DNA of 64,000 bases from Sinomonas gamaensis (GCF_005876955.1 NZ_SSCL01000013.1:49543-113542); one strand, 5' to 3'; shown: positions 32,461-41,426, counted from the first letter of the stretch. Made by a program: numbers and translations. Notes: a model not told the origin generated them from the sequence alone.

Positions 32461-33482
32461 GGCGGGCGGCCGTGGTCGGCTGCGGCGACATCTCTGCTCA
32501 GCACTTCGCGGGGATCGAGGCGGCCGACGGCGTTGAGCTTGCTGCCGTCGTCGACCCTGACGACGAGCGCCGCTCCGCAGCGGCCGAGGCCCACGGCGTG
32601 CCGGGATACGCCACCCTCGGCGAGCTGCTCGACGCCGGAGGGGCCGACGTCGTCCATCTGTGCACGCCCCACAGCACGCACGCGCCGCTCGCCCAAGAGG
32701 CGCTCGCGCGCGGCGTCCACGTGCTCACCGAGAAGCCCGTCGCGCACACGCTCGCCGACGCCGAGGCGCTCGCCGACACGGCTCGCGCGGCGTTCCTCGA
32801 GCGGGGCACGCAGTTCGGGGTGTGCTTCCAGAACCGTTACAACGCCACCGTCAGAGCGCTCCGCGACCTCCTCGAGCGAGGGACTCTCGGGCGGATCCTC
32901 GGAGCGAACGCGACCGTGATGTGGCACCGCACGCCCGCCTACTACGAGGCGCGGCCGTGGCGTGCCACCTGGGCCGGGAGCGGCGGCGGGCTCCTCATGA
33001 ACCAGGCGATCCACACCCTCGACCTCCTCCAATGGCTCGTGGGGCCGGCGACGACGGTCGACGGCGGCGCGACGACTCGCGCGCTCGCGGGGGCCATCGA
33101 GGTCGAGGACACGGCTGACATCCTCCTCGAGCACCAGACGGCCGACGGCGGCACCCTGAGATCCGTCTTCTATGCGACCAACGCGAACGCGATCAACGCG
33201 CCGGTGACGCTCGACATCTCCACCGAGCGGGCCGAGCTGAGCCTGCGCGGGGTCCTGACGGTCCGGTATGCGGACGGGACGGTGGATCTCGTCGAGGAGT
33301 CCGGGGCCCTGCCGGGGGAGCGGAGCTACTGGGGCGCGTCGCATCGGCTGCTCATCACGGACTTCTACGCGTCGCTCGATTCGGGCGTGCCGTTCTGGAT
33401 CGGCGCCGAGGAGGCCATTGCCTCGCTCCGCATCATCAAGGACGTCTACGCGCGGTCGTATCCCGAGGGCGCCTGGCTCTGA
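32457..33482 (+). CDS. Gfo/Idh/MocA family NAD(P)-dependent oxidoreductase
   Basis: 341 residues. Rossmann start RAAVVGCGDISAQHFAGI, followed by DVVHLCTPHSTHAPLAQEAL and the family motif HVLTEKPVAHTL (Lys of EKP). The C-terminal substrate half includes MNQAIHTLDLLQWL, the usual catalytic His region. Substrates of the family are sugars, inositols or their oxidised forms. It overlaps the small upstream gene and precedes the uronate regulon, so action on a sugar acid derivative is likely. Confidence 0.85.
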   Translation: MRRAAVVGCGDISAQHFAGIEAADGVELAAVVDPDDERRSAAAEAHGVPGYATLGELLDAGGADVVHLCTPHSTHAPLAQEALARGVHVLTEKPVAHTLADAEALADTARAAFLERGTQFGVCFQNRYNATVRALRDLLERGTLGRILGANATVMWHRTPAYYEARPWRATWAGSGGGLLMNQAIHTLDLLQWLVGPATTVDGGATTRALAGAIEVEDTADILLEHQTADGGTLRSVFYATNANAINAPVTLDISTERAELSLRGVLTVRYADGTVDLVEESGALPGERSYWGASHRLLITDFYASLDSGVPFWIGAEEAIASLRIIKDVYARSYPEGAWL

Positions 33483-33499
33483 CCTCCCCTCCACCTCCG

Positions 33500-33552
33500 T
33501 CTCGGGTACGCCAACTCCGGCCCAGAACCAGCTCGGGTACGCCAACTGCCGG
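33500..33552 (+). repeat. Two direct repeat units downstream of an oxidoreductase gene
   Basis: The sequence CTCGGGTACGCCAACT occurs at 33501-33516 and again at 33532-33547, 31 bp apart, each followed by a CCGG step. The core CTCGGGTAC is also found, inverted, in the array at 47181-47303. The pair sits at the 3' end of the preceding gene. No inverted partner units were seen here. Confidence 0.6.
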
Positions 33553-33561
33553 TGGCAAGTT

Positions 33562-33602
33562 ATGGCAAACGGTTACCATCCGATGCCATCCGTGCCTACG
33601 GT
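33562..33602 (+). promoter_or_regulatory. LacI-type operator and promoter of the epimerase-dehydrogenase pair
   Basis: ATGGCAAACGGTTACCAT (33562-33579) is palindromic at 14 of 18 positions. It covers the -35 TTACCA (33573-33578); an 18-bp spacer leads to -10 TACGGT (33597-33602). The site matches the operators at 36841 and 44166, so this promoter probably belongs to the LacI regulon of the gene at 35791. Confidence 0.65.
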
Positions 33603-33660
33603 GAAGAGCGTGTGATGGCCGTCATAGTACGGCACGGCTGACGACGAGGAGAGCACAGAA

Positions 33661-34521
33661 ATGGCGAGGATCGGCGTCCAGGCGATGATGCTTCGGGACA
33701 GCTTCGCAGAGATCGGCCCGTTCGAGACGCTCCGCAAGATCGCGGACATCGGGTACCACGCCGCGGAGATCTCCCAGATTCCGATGAACGACGCGAATGT
33801 CGGGGAGCTGGAGCGGGCCCGCGGGGAACTCGGGATCGAGATGGCGGCGCTGTCCGCCCAGATCGAGGGTGATAAGGGTGCGACGCCGTACCCGCTCGCC
33901 GTCGACATCGAGCGTGTGGTGGCGGACTGCAGGCGGCTGGGCACCAGCATGCTCCGCATCGGCATGCTGCCCATGGGGGAGCTGCGCAGCGAAGCGAGCG
34001 TGGTCGACTACGCCCGTCGCGCAGAGAAGGCCGCCCAGGCGCTCGAGAGCGAAGGGATCTCGCTGTACTACCACAATCACCATGTGGAGTTCGCGAAGAT
34101 GGGCCGACGCCATGTGCTCGACATCCTCGCCAACGAGGCGCCCACGATGGGGCTCGAGATCGACGTCCACTGGGTTCAGCGCGGTGGTCTCGATCCAGTG
34201 CGCACCCTCCAGAAATACGCCGGGCGCACGGCCATGGTGCACCTGAAGGACTACCGCATCGGCGCACTGTCCGAGGAGGGCATCGCGGCGCACCAGTCCG
34301 GTGACCATGCAGTCTTCCAGCGGCACTTCTGGGACACGGTGCAGTTCGCCGAGGTCGGCGAGGGCAATCTGGACTTCGCCGCGATCGTGCCGGCGTCGAT
34401 CGACGCCGGGGCGAAGTACCTCCTCGTCGAGCAGGACATCCTCTACGGGCGCACGGTGTTCGAGGCGCTGCAGATCTCCTACGACAACCTCGTGGCCCTC
34501 GGGTTCGGGAACCTCTTCTAG
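33661..34521 (+). CDS. Sugar phosphate isomerase/epimerase (xylose isomerase-like TIM barrel)
   Basis: 286 residues. IGYHAAEISQIP, YYHNHHVEF and MVHLKDYRIG follow the AP-endonuclease-2 barrel pattern with metal-binding His and Glu (VEFAKMGRRHVLDILANE, LEIDVHW). Such proteins accompany Gfo/Idh dehydrogenases in oxidation or epimerisation of sugars. It is the first gene after the operator at 33562 and is followed 19 bp later by a dehydrogenase. The substrate is unknown, probably a uronate-related sugar. Confidence 0.8.
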   Translation: MARIGVQAMMLRDSFAEIGPFETLRKIADIGYHAAEISQIPMNDANVGELERARGELGIEMAALSAQIEGDKGATPYPLAVDIERVVADCRRLGTSMLRIGMLPMGELRSEASVVDYARRAEKAAQALESEGISLYYHNHHVEFAKMGRRHVLDILANEAPTMGLEIDVHWVQRGGLDPVRTLQKYAGRTAMVHLKDYRIGALSEEGIAAHQSGDHAVFQRHFWDTVQFAEVGEGNLDFAAIVPASIDAGAKYLLVEQDILYGRTVFEALQISYDNLVALGFGNLF

Positions 34522-34540
34522 AACAGGAGCAGAGACAAGC

Positions 34541-35707
34541 ATGAGCAGGAAAGTCCGCCTCGGGATCGTCGGATTCGGGACCCAGGGCAGTTCATACGCG
34601 AAGTTCATCACCGAGGGCGCGGTGCCGAACGTCGAGCTCGCAGCGGTCGCGGATATCGACCCAGCGCGCCGCGATCTGGTGGCCGAGCGCCACCCCGGCG
34701 TGCCGGTCTTCGACGACTTCCTCGCCATGCTCGACTCGGGGCAGGTCGAGGCCGTCGTGACCACCGTGCCGCACTACCTGCACCCGCAGTTCGGGATGCA
34801 GGCCCTCGAGCGGGGCATCCACGTGCTCATCGAGAAGCCGGCCGGCGTGTACACGAAGCAGGTGCGGGAGCTGAACGAATTCGCCGCGACGAAGCCCGAG
34901 CTCACCTTCGCGATCATGTTCAACCAGCGCACCAACCCGCTGTACCGGCGGCTCAAGGAGATCGTCTCCTCCGGAGAGATCGGCGCGATCCGGCGGACCA
35001 ACTGGATCATCACGACCTGGTACCGGCCCCAGGCATACTACGACCAGAGCGCATGGCGCGCGACCTGGGGCGGCGAGGGCGGCGGCGTCCTGGTGAACCA
35101 GGCGCCGCACCAGCTGGACCTGTGGCAGTGGATCTGCGGCGTCCCCGAGAAGGTCTTCGCGAAAGCAGCCTTCGGCTTCCGCCGGAACATCGCCGTGGAG
35201 GACGAGGTCACCGCGCTCGTGGACTATGGCGACGGCGCCACCGGCACCTTTGTCACGGCGACGCACGACCTCACCGGAACCGACCGCTTCGAGATCCTCG
35301 GAGACCAAGGCAAGATCGTCGTCGAAAACTCGAAGACCGCCGTCGTCACCCGCCTCAAGCGGCCCGAGCGCGAGATCAGCGACAGCATCCCGCGCGAAGA
35401 GGTCGGGAAGATGATGAGCCTGCAGTTCGACCCGGACGAGTACTACTCGCAGGAGACCATCGAGTTCGACTCCGCGTGGGGCAGCCAGCACGCGAAGGTC
35501 TTCGAGAACTTCGCGGGGAACATCCTCGACGGCACGCCGCTGCTCGCCTCCGGCAGCGACGGGATCCTCGGCGTCCGCCTTGCCAACGCGATCCACCTCT
35601 CCGCGTGGACGGGCAAGGAAGTGCCGATGGAGTTCGACGAGGACGAGTTCCTCGCCGAGCTCAACAAGAAGATCGCCGAGGAGGGCAAGTTCCCGCAGCG
35701 CGGCTGA
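34541..35707 (+). CDS. Gfo/Idh/MocA family oxidoreductase
   Basis: 388 residues. ATG 34541 is preceded by AGGAG; the frame is open upstream but overlaps the epimerase. Rossmann start RLGIVGFGTQGSSYAKF, then AVVTTVPHYLHPQFGMQAL and HVLIEKPAGVYT with the conserved EKP. The C-terminal half has VLVNQAPHQLDLWQWI. It forms a two-gene operon with the TIM-barrel protein under a LacI operator. A terminating long hairpin follows at 35722. Confidence 0.85.
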   Translation: MSRKVRLGIVGFGTQGSSYAKFITEGAVPNVELAAVADIDPARRDLVAERHPGVPVFDDFLAMLDSGQVEAVVTTVPHYLHPQFGMQALERGIHVLIEKPAGVYTKQVRELNEFAATKPELTFAIMFNQRTNPLYRRLKEIVSSGEIGAIRRTNWIITTWYRPQAYYDQSAWRATWGGEGGGVLVNQAPHQLDLWQWICGVPEKVFAKAAFGFRRNIAVEDEVTALVDYGDGATGTFVTATHDLTGTDRFEILGDQGKIVVENSKTAVVTRLKRPEREISDSIPREEVGKMMSLQFDPDEYYSQETIEFDSAWGSQHAKVFENFAGNILDGTPLLASGSDGILGVRLANAIHLSAWTGKEVPMEFDEDEFLAELNKKIAEEGKFPQRG

Positions 35708-35721
35708 GCGCTCCCTCCCAT

Positions 35722-35777
35722 CGACTGCTCCATAACTGTCGTTTTGAGACCTCAGAACGACAGTTATGGAGCAGTCG
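35722..35777. repeat. Unusually long hairpin between convergent genes
   Basis: Arms 35722-35743 and 35756-35777 are perfect 22-nt inverted copies (starting CGACTGCTCCATAACTG). The inner bases also pair (one T-G wobble), leaving a 2-nt loop, so about 27 bp pair in all. It lies 14 bp after the dehydrogenase stop and 13 bp before the end of the LacI gene. A bidirectional terminator is likely, but it is far longer than normal and lacks a T-run; it fits the inverted-module arrangement seen at other gene ends here. Confidence 0.8.
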
Positions 35778-35790
35778 TTTCTAGTCGTTT

Positions 35791-36831
35791 CTAGTGGGGG
35801 ACGGGGCCGGTCGAGGCGCGGACTTTGAGGTGGGTCGGCATGACGGCGAGCTTGCGCGGCGTGCCTCCGCGGATCGGGTCGAGCTGCGCCATGAGCATGG
35901 AGACGGCGACGCGGCCGGCCTGCTCGATGGGCGACGAGATGGTGGTCAGCGGGGGGTTGCAGAAGTCAGCGCCGAAGATGTCGTCGCAGCCCACGATGCT
36001 CACGTCCTCGGGCACGCGCACGCCGCGCTCGCGGAAGCGGTCCAGCATCCCGATGGCGAGCAGATCGTTGAAGGCGATGACCGCCGTCGCCCCCGCACTC
36101 AAGGCGCCATCCGCCGCTGCCGCCCCGGAGAAGGCCGTCGGGGCGTAGGGGCCGATGCGGGTCGCCTTCATTCCCCGCTTCGCCGCGGCCTCCTCGATCG
36201 CCTTCCAGCGGCGATGGTTGGACCATGAACTGGTGGGTCCGGCCGCGTAGACCACCGAGCGGTGCCCGAAGGACCAGAGGTGCTCAAGCGCCTGGACCAC
36301 TGCCCCCGGCGTGTCGATGAGCACGGTGGGGGCGTCCGCCGTCGCCCGATTGATGGTGACGAGCGGCTGGCGCGCGGCGGCATCACTGAGCTGCTGGTCG
36401 GTGAGGCGCGAGGCCGCGAGGATCACGCCATCCGTGGAGCGGCGCAGCTTGCGCAGGGTGTCGAGTTCGACGTCGGTCGCCTCCTCGGTGTCGACGAGCA
36501 GCTGAGTGTAGCCCGACGCCTTCAGCTGGTACTGCGTCCCCCGGATGATGTCGAAGTAGAACGGGTTGGTGATGTCCGGGACGAGCACGGCGATGACGCC
36601 CGTGCGCCCGGAGCTGAGCCCTCGCGCCTGCGTGCTCGGGACATAGTGCAGCTCGGCGGCGATCCGCTCGATCTTCTCCCGCGTCCTCGCGTTGACGCGC
36701 TGGGGATTGGACAGTGCGCGCGAGACGGTGGACGTGGCAACGCCCGCAATCTCGGCAATGTCCCGAATGGTCGGCAGGCGCTCGCCGGACGAGGAGATCT
36801 CCTGGGGCATGAAATCCATTGGAGCATTCAT
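35791..36831 (-). CDS. LacI family regulator of the uronate region
   Basis: 346 residues from ATG 36831; 36819 is an alternative. No clear ribosome site is seen at either. Helix-turn-helix: TIRDIAEIAGVATSTVSRAL; hinge: RGLSSGRTG; effector core: NPFYFDIIRGTQYQLKASGY and DVSIVGCDDIFGADFCNPPL. The open frame continues upstream to 36915, but that would include the operator at 36841-36858. It sits between two uronate transcription units with matching operators at 33562, 36841 and 44166, so it is probably their repressor and is autoregulated. Confidence 0.88.
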   Translation of the reverse strand: MNAPMDFMPQEISSSGERLPTIRDIAEIAGVATSTVSRALSNPQRVNARTREKIERIAAELHYVPSTQARGLSSGRTGVIAVLVPDITNPFYFDIIRGTQYQLKASGYTQLLVDTEEATDVELDTLRKLRRSTDGVILAASRLTDQQLSDAAARQPLVTINRATADAPTVLIDTPGAVVQALEHLWSFGHRSVVYAAGPTSSWSNHRRWKAIEEAAAKRGMKATRIGPYAPTAFSGAAAADGALSAGATAVIAFNDLLAIGMLDRFRERGVRVPEDVSIVGCDDIFGADFCNPPLTTISSPIEQAGRVAVSMLMAQLDPIRGGTPRKLAVMPTHLKVRASTGPVPH

Positions 36832-36840
36832 GGCAACTTC

Positions 36841-36881
36841 ATGGCAATCGCTTGCCGTGATGTTTGCCACTTTCCTATGCT
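36841..36881. promoter_or_regulatory. Operator/promoter between LacI gene and uronate importer
   Basis: ATGGCAATCGCTTGCCGT (36841-36858) contains GGCAA-TCGC-TTGCC. For the rightward ABC operon, -35 TTGCCG (36852-36857) overlaps the operator and -10 TATGCT (36876-36881) is 18 bp on. The site is also 10 bp upstream of the LacI start, so one binding site can control both directions. Confidence 0.7.
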
Positions 36882-36945
36882 CGAAGAGCCCGGGCCGCGG
36901 CGTGACGCCAGTCACAGCGGCCGAGTGAACTCAAGGAGGAGACAC

Positions 36946-38307
36946 ATGCGTTTCGGCACGAAGGCCGTAATGGCCTCGATCGCGACGGCTGCGGCCCTCG
37001 CCCTCTCGGCGTGCGGCGGCGGTTCGTCGAGCGGTGGCAGCAGCTCGTCGGGAGGCGCGGTCAACGGGGCGGGCAAGACGCTCGACGTCCTCGTCAACGT
37101 CAACACGGCGTACCCCGAGCAGCAGAAGCAGTGGATGGCGGACATCACCACCAAGTTCAAGCAGCAGACGGGGGCCGACCTCAAGTTCGAGACCTTCACG
37201 TCGGCCAACGATGAGCTCACGCGCATCCAGACCTCAGTCGTCTCAGGCCAGGGCCCGGACGTCTACTCGCTCGGCACCACCTTCACGCCCACCGCGTACG
37301 CGACCAAGGCCTTCGTCACCCTGAGCGACGACGACTGGAAGAAGATCGGCGGCAAGGACCGCTTCAACCAGAACGCCCTCGGCATCTCCGGTCCGGACAA
37401 GGATCACCTCGCGGGCATCCCGTTCGTGAGCCGCCCATTCGTCATGGCGTACAACAAGGATCTCCTCAAGGCTGCAGGGATCGACGCCCCGGCCACGACC
37501 TGGGACGGCCTCGCAGAGCAGGCCAAGAAGCTCACGGATCCGTCCAAGGGCCAGTACGGCATGGCCATCGCCTACAAGGACAACTTCGATCCGTGGAAGT
37601 ACATCTGGGCCATGTCCGTCCAGGCTGGCAACAACCTCGTCGACGGCAAGACCGCCAAGCTCAACGACCCGGCCGTCAAGAAGGCGTACCAGACCTACTT
37701 CGGCTGGCTCACGAACGACAAGGTCGTGAACCCGGCGTCGGTCGGCTGGAGCAACAGCCAAGCGCTCGCCGAATTCGCCGCGGGCAAGGCCGGCTACTTC
37801 CTCATGACCAGCTCTGGCTCGATCCCCACCCTCGACAAGTCCCCGCTCGCCGGCAAGTGGGATTACGCCCTCATGCCGACGGCGGCCCCCGGAGATTCCT
37901 CCCCGAAGTCGGGAGCCACGCCGGCAGCGTCGATCCTCTCCGGTGACAACCTCGTGGTCGCGAACTACTCCAAGAACAAGGACCTCGCGTTCGCGTACGT
38001 CAACCTCGTGACGAGCAAGGACGAGCAGCTCAACTACCAGAAGATCTTCGGCGACCTGCCCGCCAACGCGGACGCCCTCGCATCGCTCCAGTCCGCTCCG
38101 CACATGGCGGCGCTGACCGACGCTGCGAAGAAGTCCTATGCAACACCGTTCACCGGAGCGTGGGGCGACATCCAGCTCGCACTGCTCAACGTCACGGTCC
38201 AGAGCATCCCGGACCTCTCGAACGGCAACGTCCCGGATGCGGCGCTCAGCCAGCGGATCCAGGACGCCCAGAACAAGTCTCAGCAGTCCCTCGACCGAGC
38301 GAAGTGA
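36946..38307 (+). CDS. ABC transporter substrate-binding lipoprotein of the uronate operon
   Basis: 453 residues, ATG after AAGGAGGA. The lipobox LSAC is at about residues 20-23 with a Ser/Gly linker. The family-1 binding fold follows: GPDVYSLGTTFTPTAYATKAFVTL, GIPFVSRPFVMAYNKDLLKAAGI, FLMTSSGSIPTLDKSPLAGKW. It heads the operon 36946-44165 (SBP, two permeases, epimerase, uxaC, fructuronate-reductase-type gene). A hexuronate or oligouronide ligand is inferred from these neighbours; no ATPase gene is present. Confidence 0.85.
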   Translation: MRFGTKAVMASIATAAALALSACGGGSSSGGSSSSGGAVNGAGKTLDVLVNVNTAYPEQQKQWMADITTKFKQQTGADLKFETFTSANDELTRIQTSVVSGQGPDVYSLGTTFTPTAYATKAFVTLSDDDWKKIGGKDRFNQNALGISGPDKDHLAGIPFVSRPFVMAYNKDLLKAAGIDAPATTWDGLAEQAKKLTDPSKGQYGMAIAYKDNFDPWKYIWAMSVQAGNNLVDGKTAKLNDPAVKKAYQTYFGWLTNDKVVNPASVGWSNSQALAEFAAGKAGYFLMTSSGSIPTLDKSPLAGKWDYALMPTAAPGDSSPKSGATPAASILSGDNLVVANYSKNKDLAFAYVNLVTSKDEQLNYQKIFGDLPANADALASLQSAPHMAALTDAAKKSYATPFTGAWGDIQLALLNVTVQSIPDLSNGNVPDAALSQRIQDAQNKSQQSLDRAK

Positions 38308-38336
38308 GGCGCGGACTCTGATCCGCTAAGGCAATC

Positions 38337-39398
38337 ATGACGACTGCAAGCAATCCTGCGTCCGAGTCCCGGCGCGCCGCCCGTACGGCGCGCCGGGCCT
38401 CCGGGCCGGCCTTCGCCGTCGGCCCCGACGTCACCCCAGACGGAACCACCGCCGAGACGGTGCCGGCCATCGCCGCCGGCGTTGACACCCCCGCCGGCCG
38501 CGGCCGCGGCCCCTCGGAGCGCAACCGCCCCCTGTGGATGCTGATCCCGGGCGGCCTGCTGATGGTCATCGTGATCATCGTGCCGCTCCTGCTCGGCATC
38601 TACATGTCCCTCCTCGACCTGGACCAGTACACGCTGCGCCAGTGGATCGAGGCTCCCTTCATCGCGTTCGCAAACTATGTCGAGGCCGTCACCAGCACCA
38701 ACCTGTTCCACGGGGTGTGGCTCAGCGTCTCGTACTCGTTCATCTCCACAATCATCGCGATGCCCATCGGCATCGCCGCCGCCGTCGCCACGCAGAACGC
38801 CTTCAAGGGGCGCGCCGTGGTCCGCTCGGTGTTCCTCATCCCGTATGTCCTGCCGTCCTTCGTTGTGGCCACCGTGTGGCGCACGATGTTCCAGCCCGGT
38901 GGAATCGTGGAGCACGGCTTCAAGTTCTTCGGCGCCGACCCCGGCCTGTTCCTCAACGGGCCGAATACGTACTGGACGCTCATCTTCGTGCAGATCTGGG
39001 CGTCGTGGCCGTTCATCTACCTGCTCGCGCTCGCCGGGCTGCAGTCGGTGGACCATGAGGTCCACGAGGCGTCGGCTCTCGACGGCGCGCTGTGGTGGAC
39101 GAAGCTGCGCTACGTGGTCTTCCCGTACCTCAAGGGGCCCGTGAGCCTCGCATTCATCATCGGGATGCTCAACCACATCAACAACTTCACCCTCCCGTTC
39201 GTGCTGTTCGGCATCCCCGCTCCGCACGACGTCGAGCTCCTGCCAGTTCTCACCTATGTGACGAGCTTCCAGAGCTTCCGCTTCGGCCTGAGCGCCGCGA
39301 TGGCGGTCGTCTCCCTGATCCTCATCGCCATCCCGCTCTTCGTGTACCTGCGCGCCGTCAAGCTCGACGACGCCGAGACCCCCGGAGGCCGCAAATGA
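38337..39398 (+). CDS. Sugar ABC transporter permease, MalF type
   Basis: 353 residues. A long cytoplasmic N-terminus of about 60 residues precedes six helices; the EAA loop is EVHEASALDGALWWTKLRYVV at about 241-260. It pairs with the next gene. The stop overlaps the following ATG by 4 bp. Confidence 0.88.
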   Translation: MTTASNPASESRRAARTARRASGPAFAVGPDVTPDGTTAETVPAIAAGVDTPAGRGRGPSERNRPLWMLIPGGLLMVIVIIVPLLLGIYMSLLDLDQYTLRQWIEAPFIAFANYVEAVTSTNLFHGVWLSVSYSFISTIIAMPIGIAAAVATQNAFKGRAVVRSVFLIPYVLPSFVVATVWRTMFQPGGIVEHGFKFFGADPGLFLNGPNTYWTLIFVQIWASWPFIYLLALAGLQSVDHEVHEASALDGALWWTKLRYVVFPYLKGPVSLAFIIGMLNHINNFTLPFVLFGIPAPHDVELLPVLTYVTSFQSFRFGLSAAMAVVSLILIAIPLFVYLRAVKLDDAETPGGRK

Positions 39399-40318
39399 GC
39401 ACCGCCACGGCAACCTCCAACGCCCGAGTCCCCGCCGCCGTCGAACGCCCCGGCTCTCACCAGCAGGCGGAGGTCACGCGCCTGCTGCCCACGTGGCTCC
39501 TCGTGGTGGTCATCGCGGCCATCGCCCTGTTCGTCCTGCTGCCGCTGACGTACATCTTCCTGGCCAGCATCAATTCGGACATCTCGGTGGCCCGCGGCGA
39601 CTTCTGGCCCGCAGTCTTCACGCCGGACAACTACGCGAACATCTGGTCGAGCGTGGGCCTCGCGAACGGCCTGACGAACTCGATCATCGTGGCCGGGTCC
39701 ACCGCTCTCGTCTCGGCGGCCCTGTCCATCGGCACGGCGTACGTGCTGGTGCGCTACCAGTTCTTCGGGCGTCTCACGATCATGCGCGGCCTCCTGGCCC
39801 TCCAGTCGGTGCCCGGCACGCTGCTCGTCCTGCCGGTCTTCGTCCTGTTCTCCTCGTCCGCGACGTACCTCGGCATCCAGGTCATCGGCACCCGGTGGGG
39901 CCTGTTCATCACCTACCTGACCTTCGCGCTCCCGTTCTCCACATGGGTCATGGTCACGTACCTGCGCGGCCTGCCACGGGAGCTCGAGGAGGCCGCACGC
40001 ATCGACGGGGCCTCGAGCTTCGGGATCCTGACCAAGATCATCCTGCCGCTCAGCTGGCCCGGCATCATCGTCTCCGGCATCTTCGCGTTCCTCCTCGGGT
40101 GGAACGACGTGCTGTTCGCCTCCGTCATGACGAACCCGGAGAGCCAGACGGCGGCCGTGGCGCTGCAGATCTTCGCGACGAGCACCGAGGGCGGCGCGAT
40201 CCCGTACTACGGTCAGATGATGGCCTCGGCCCTGGTCTGTGCTGCGCCGGTGGTGTTCCTGTACCTGTTCTTCCAGAAGTACCTAGTGGGCGGACTGACC
40301 GCCGGAGGAGTCAAGTGA
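39395..40318 (+). CDS. Sugar ABC transporter permease, MalG type
   Basis: 307 residues from ATG 39395, overlapping the first permease's stop. Six helices; the EAA loop is LEEAARIDGASSFGILTKII at about 199-218; the C-terminus is KYLVGGLTAGGVK. Together with the preceding permease it forms the uronate-operon importer, needing an ATPase from elsewhere. Confidence 0.9.
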   Translation: MSTATATSNARVPAAVERPGSHQQAEVTRLLPTWLLVVVIAAIALFVLLPLTYIFLASINSDISVARGDFWPAVFTPDNYANIWSSVGLANGLTNSIIVAGSTALVSAALSIGTAYVLVRYQFFGRLTIMRGLLALQSVPGTLLVLPVFVLFSSSATYLGIQVIGTRWGLFITYLTFALPFSTWVMVTYLRGLPRELEEAARIDGASSFGILTKIILPLSWPGIIVSGIFAFLLGWNDVLFASVMTNPESQTAAVALQIFATSTEGGAIPYYGQMMASALVCAAPVVFLYLFFQKYLVGGLTAGGVK

Positions 40319-41160
40319 CGATGTCTGAAACGGCCCAGTGGGAGCTGTCCGGTTTCGGCGACGAAATCGACGACGATCCGCGGATCCAAGCTGCGGTGAT
40401 GCGGGCCCTGGGGGCGGCGCATATCGAGGTCCGCAGCGCGTGGGGCACCAACATCGTGGACATGAGCGAGGAGCAGCTTACCGAGCTCAAGGGCGTCCTC
40501 GACGAGGCCGGCCTCAAGGTTTCGGCGATCGCCTCCCCGATCGGGAAGGTCGATGTGGGCCTTCCGGTGGAGCACGAGGTCGAGCGGCTGGGGCGTGCGC
40601 TGCGCGCCGCGGAGGTGCTGGGCGCCCCGTTCATCCGCATCTTCTCCTTCTACTACGAGGGGAAGTCGGCCGAGGAGGTGCGGGACGCCGTCGTCGAGCG
40701 GATGACGGCGCTGGCCCGCCGAGCCGAGGGAACCGGCGTGACGCTCGTGCACGAGAACGAGAAGGACATCTTCGGCGACGTCCCGTCCCGCGTCGCGGAC
40801 ATCATCGAGTCCGTGAACTCGCCCGCGCTCAAGGTCGCGTGGGACCCGGCGAACTTCGTCCAGGTCGGCGTGAAGCCGTTCACCGAGGCGTATGAGCTGC
40901 TCCGGCCCCATCTGGTCTACCTCCAGGTCAAGGACGCACTGTTTGACGGCGGACGCGTGGTCCCCGCGGGCGAGGGCGACGGCGAGGTGCTGAGGACCGT
41001 GGAGGCCCTCCGGGACAGTGGCTACACGGGGTTCGCCTCGCTCGAGCCGCACCTCGCAGCCGCGTTCTCGCTCGGCGGCTACAGCGGTCCGTACGCGTTC
41101 GGCGTGGCCGCCCGCGCCTTCGCGAAGGTCCTCGACGCGGCTGGCGTCGCCACCGTCTGA
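40315..41160 (+). CDS. Sugar phosphate isomerase/epimerase (TIM barrel)
   Basis: 281 residues from GTG 40315 (4 bp after AGGAG and overlapping the permease stop); ATG 40321, two codons on, is equally possible. Barrel motifs: IEVRSAWGTNIVDMS, APFIRIFSFYYEG, LVHENEKDIFGDVP, KVAWDPANFVQVGVKP and VYLQVKDAL, with the Glu/Asp/His metal set. It belongs to the same fold as the protein at 33661. In this operon it may epimerise the imported uronate or a product before uxaC. Confidence 0.8.
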   Translation: MTMSETAQWELSGFGDEIDDDPRIQAAVMRALGAAHIEVRSAWGTNIVDMSEEQLTELKGVLDEAGLKVSAIASPIGKVDVGLPVEHEVERLGRALRAAEVLGAPFIRIFSFYYEGKSAEEVRDAVVERMTALARRAEGTGVTLVHENEKDIFGDVPSRVADIIESVNSPALKVAWDPANFVQVGVKPFTEAYELLRPHLVYLQVKDALFDGGRVVPAGEGDGEVLRTVEALRDSGYTGFASLEPHLAAAFSLGGYSGPYAFGVAARAFAKVLDAAGVATV

Positions 41161-41190
41161 CGTCGCGTTCCTGCCCGGCCTCGCCGGTTT

Positions 41191-41386
41191 CCCCAGCTTC
41201 CTTCGGCACCCACGTCCTGATCCGAATTCCCCAACTTCACTCCCCGTTTCCCCACATTTCAGTGCACGACGGCATGACTCGCCGCAGCTTCTGAGCGCAA
41301 CGCCGCGTCCGGGCCCGGGAAGCTGGGGAACTCGGGACTGAGACTGGGGAATTCGGCACTGAAACTGGGGAGGCCGGGGACGCACC
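41191..41386. repeat. Inverted array of ~21-bp modules
   Basis: Forward units begin at CCCC 41191, 41229 and 41250 (pattern TTCCCCA..TTCA); the last two are exactly 21 bp apart. Inverted units start at CTGGGGA 41324, 41345 and 41366, exactly 21 bp apart. The inverted units read in reverse as TTCCCCAGTyTCAGTsCCGA, the same consensus. The array lies after the epimerase stop, before uxaC, in an otherwise gene-free 266 bp. Confidence 0.75.
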
Positions 41387-41426
41387 CTGACGAGCCCCCT
41401 CATTCCCGGATGAATCGAAAGAGACG

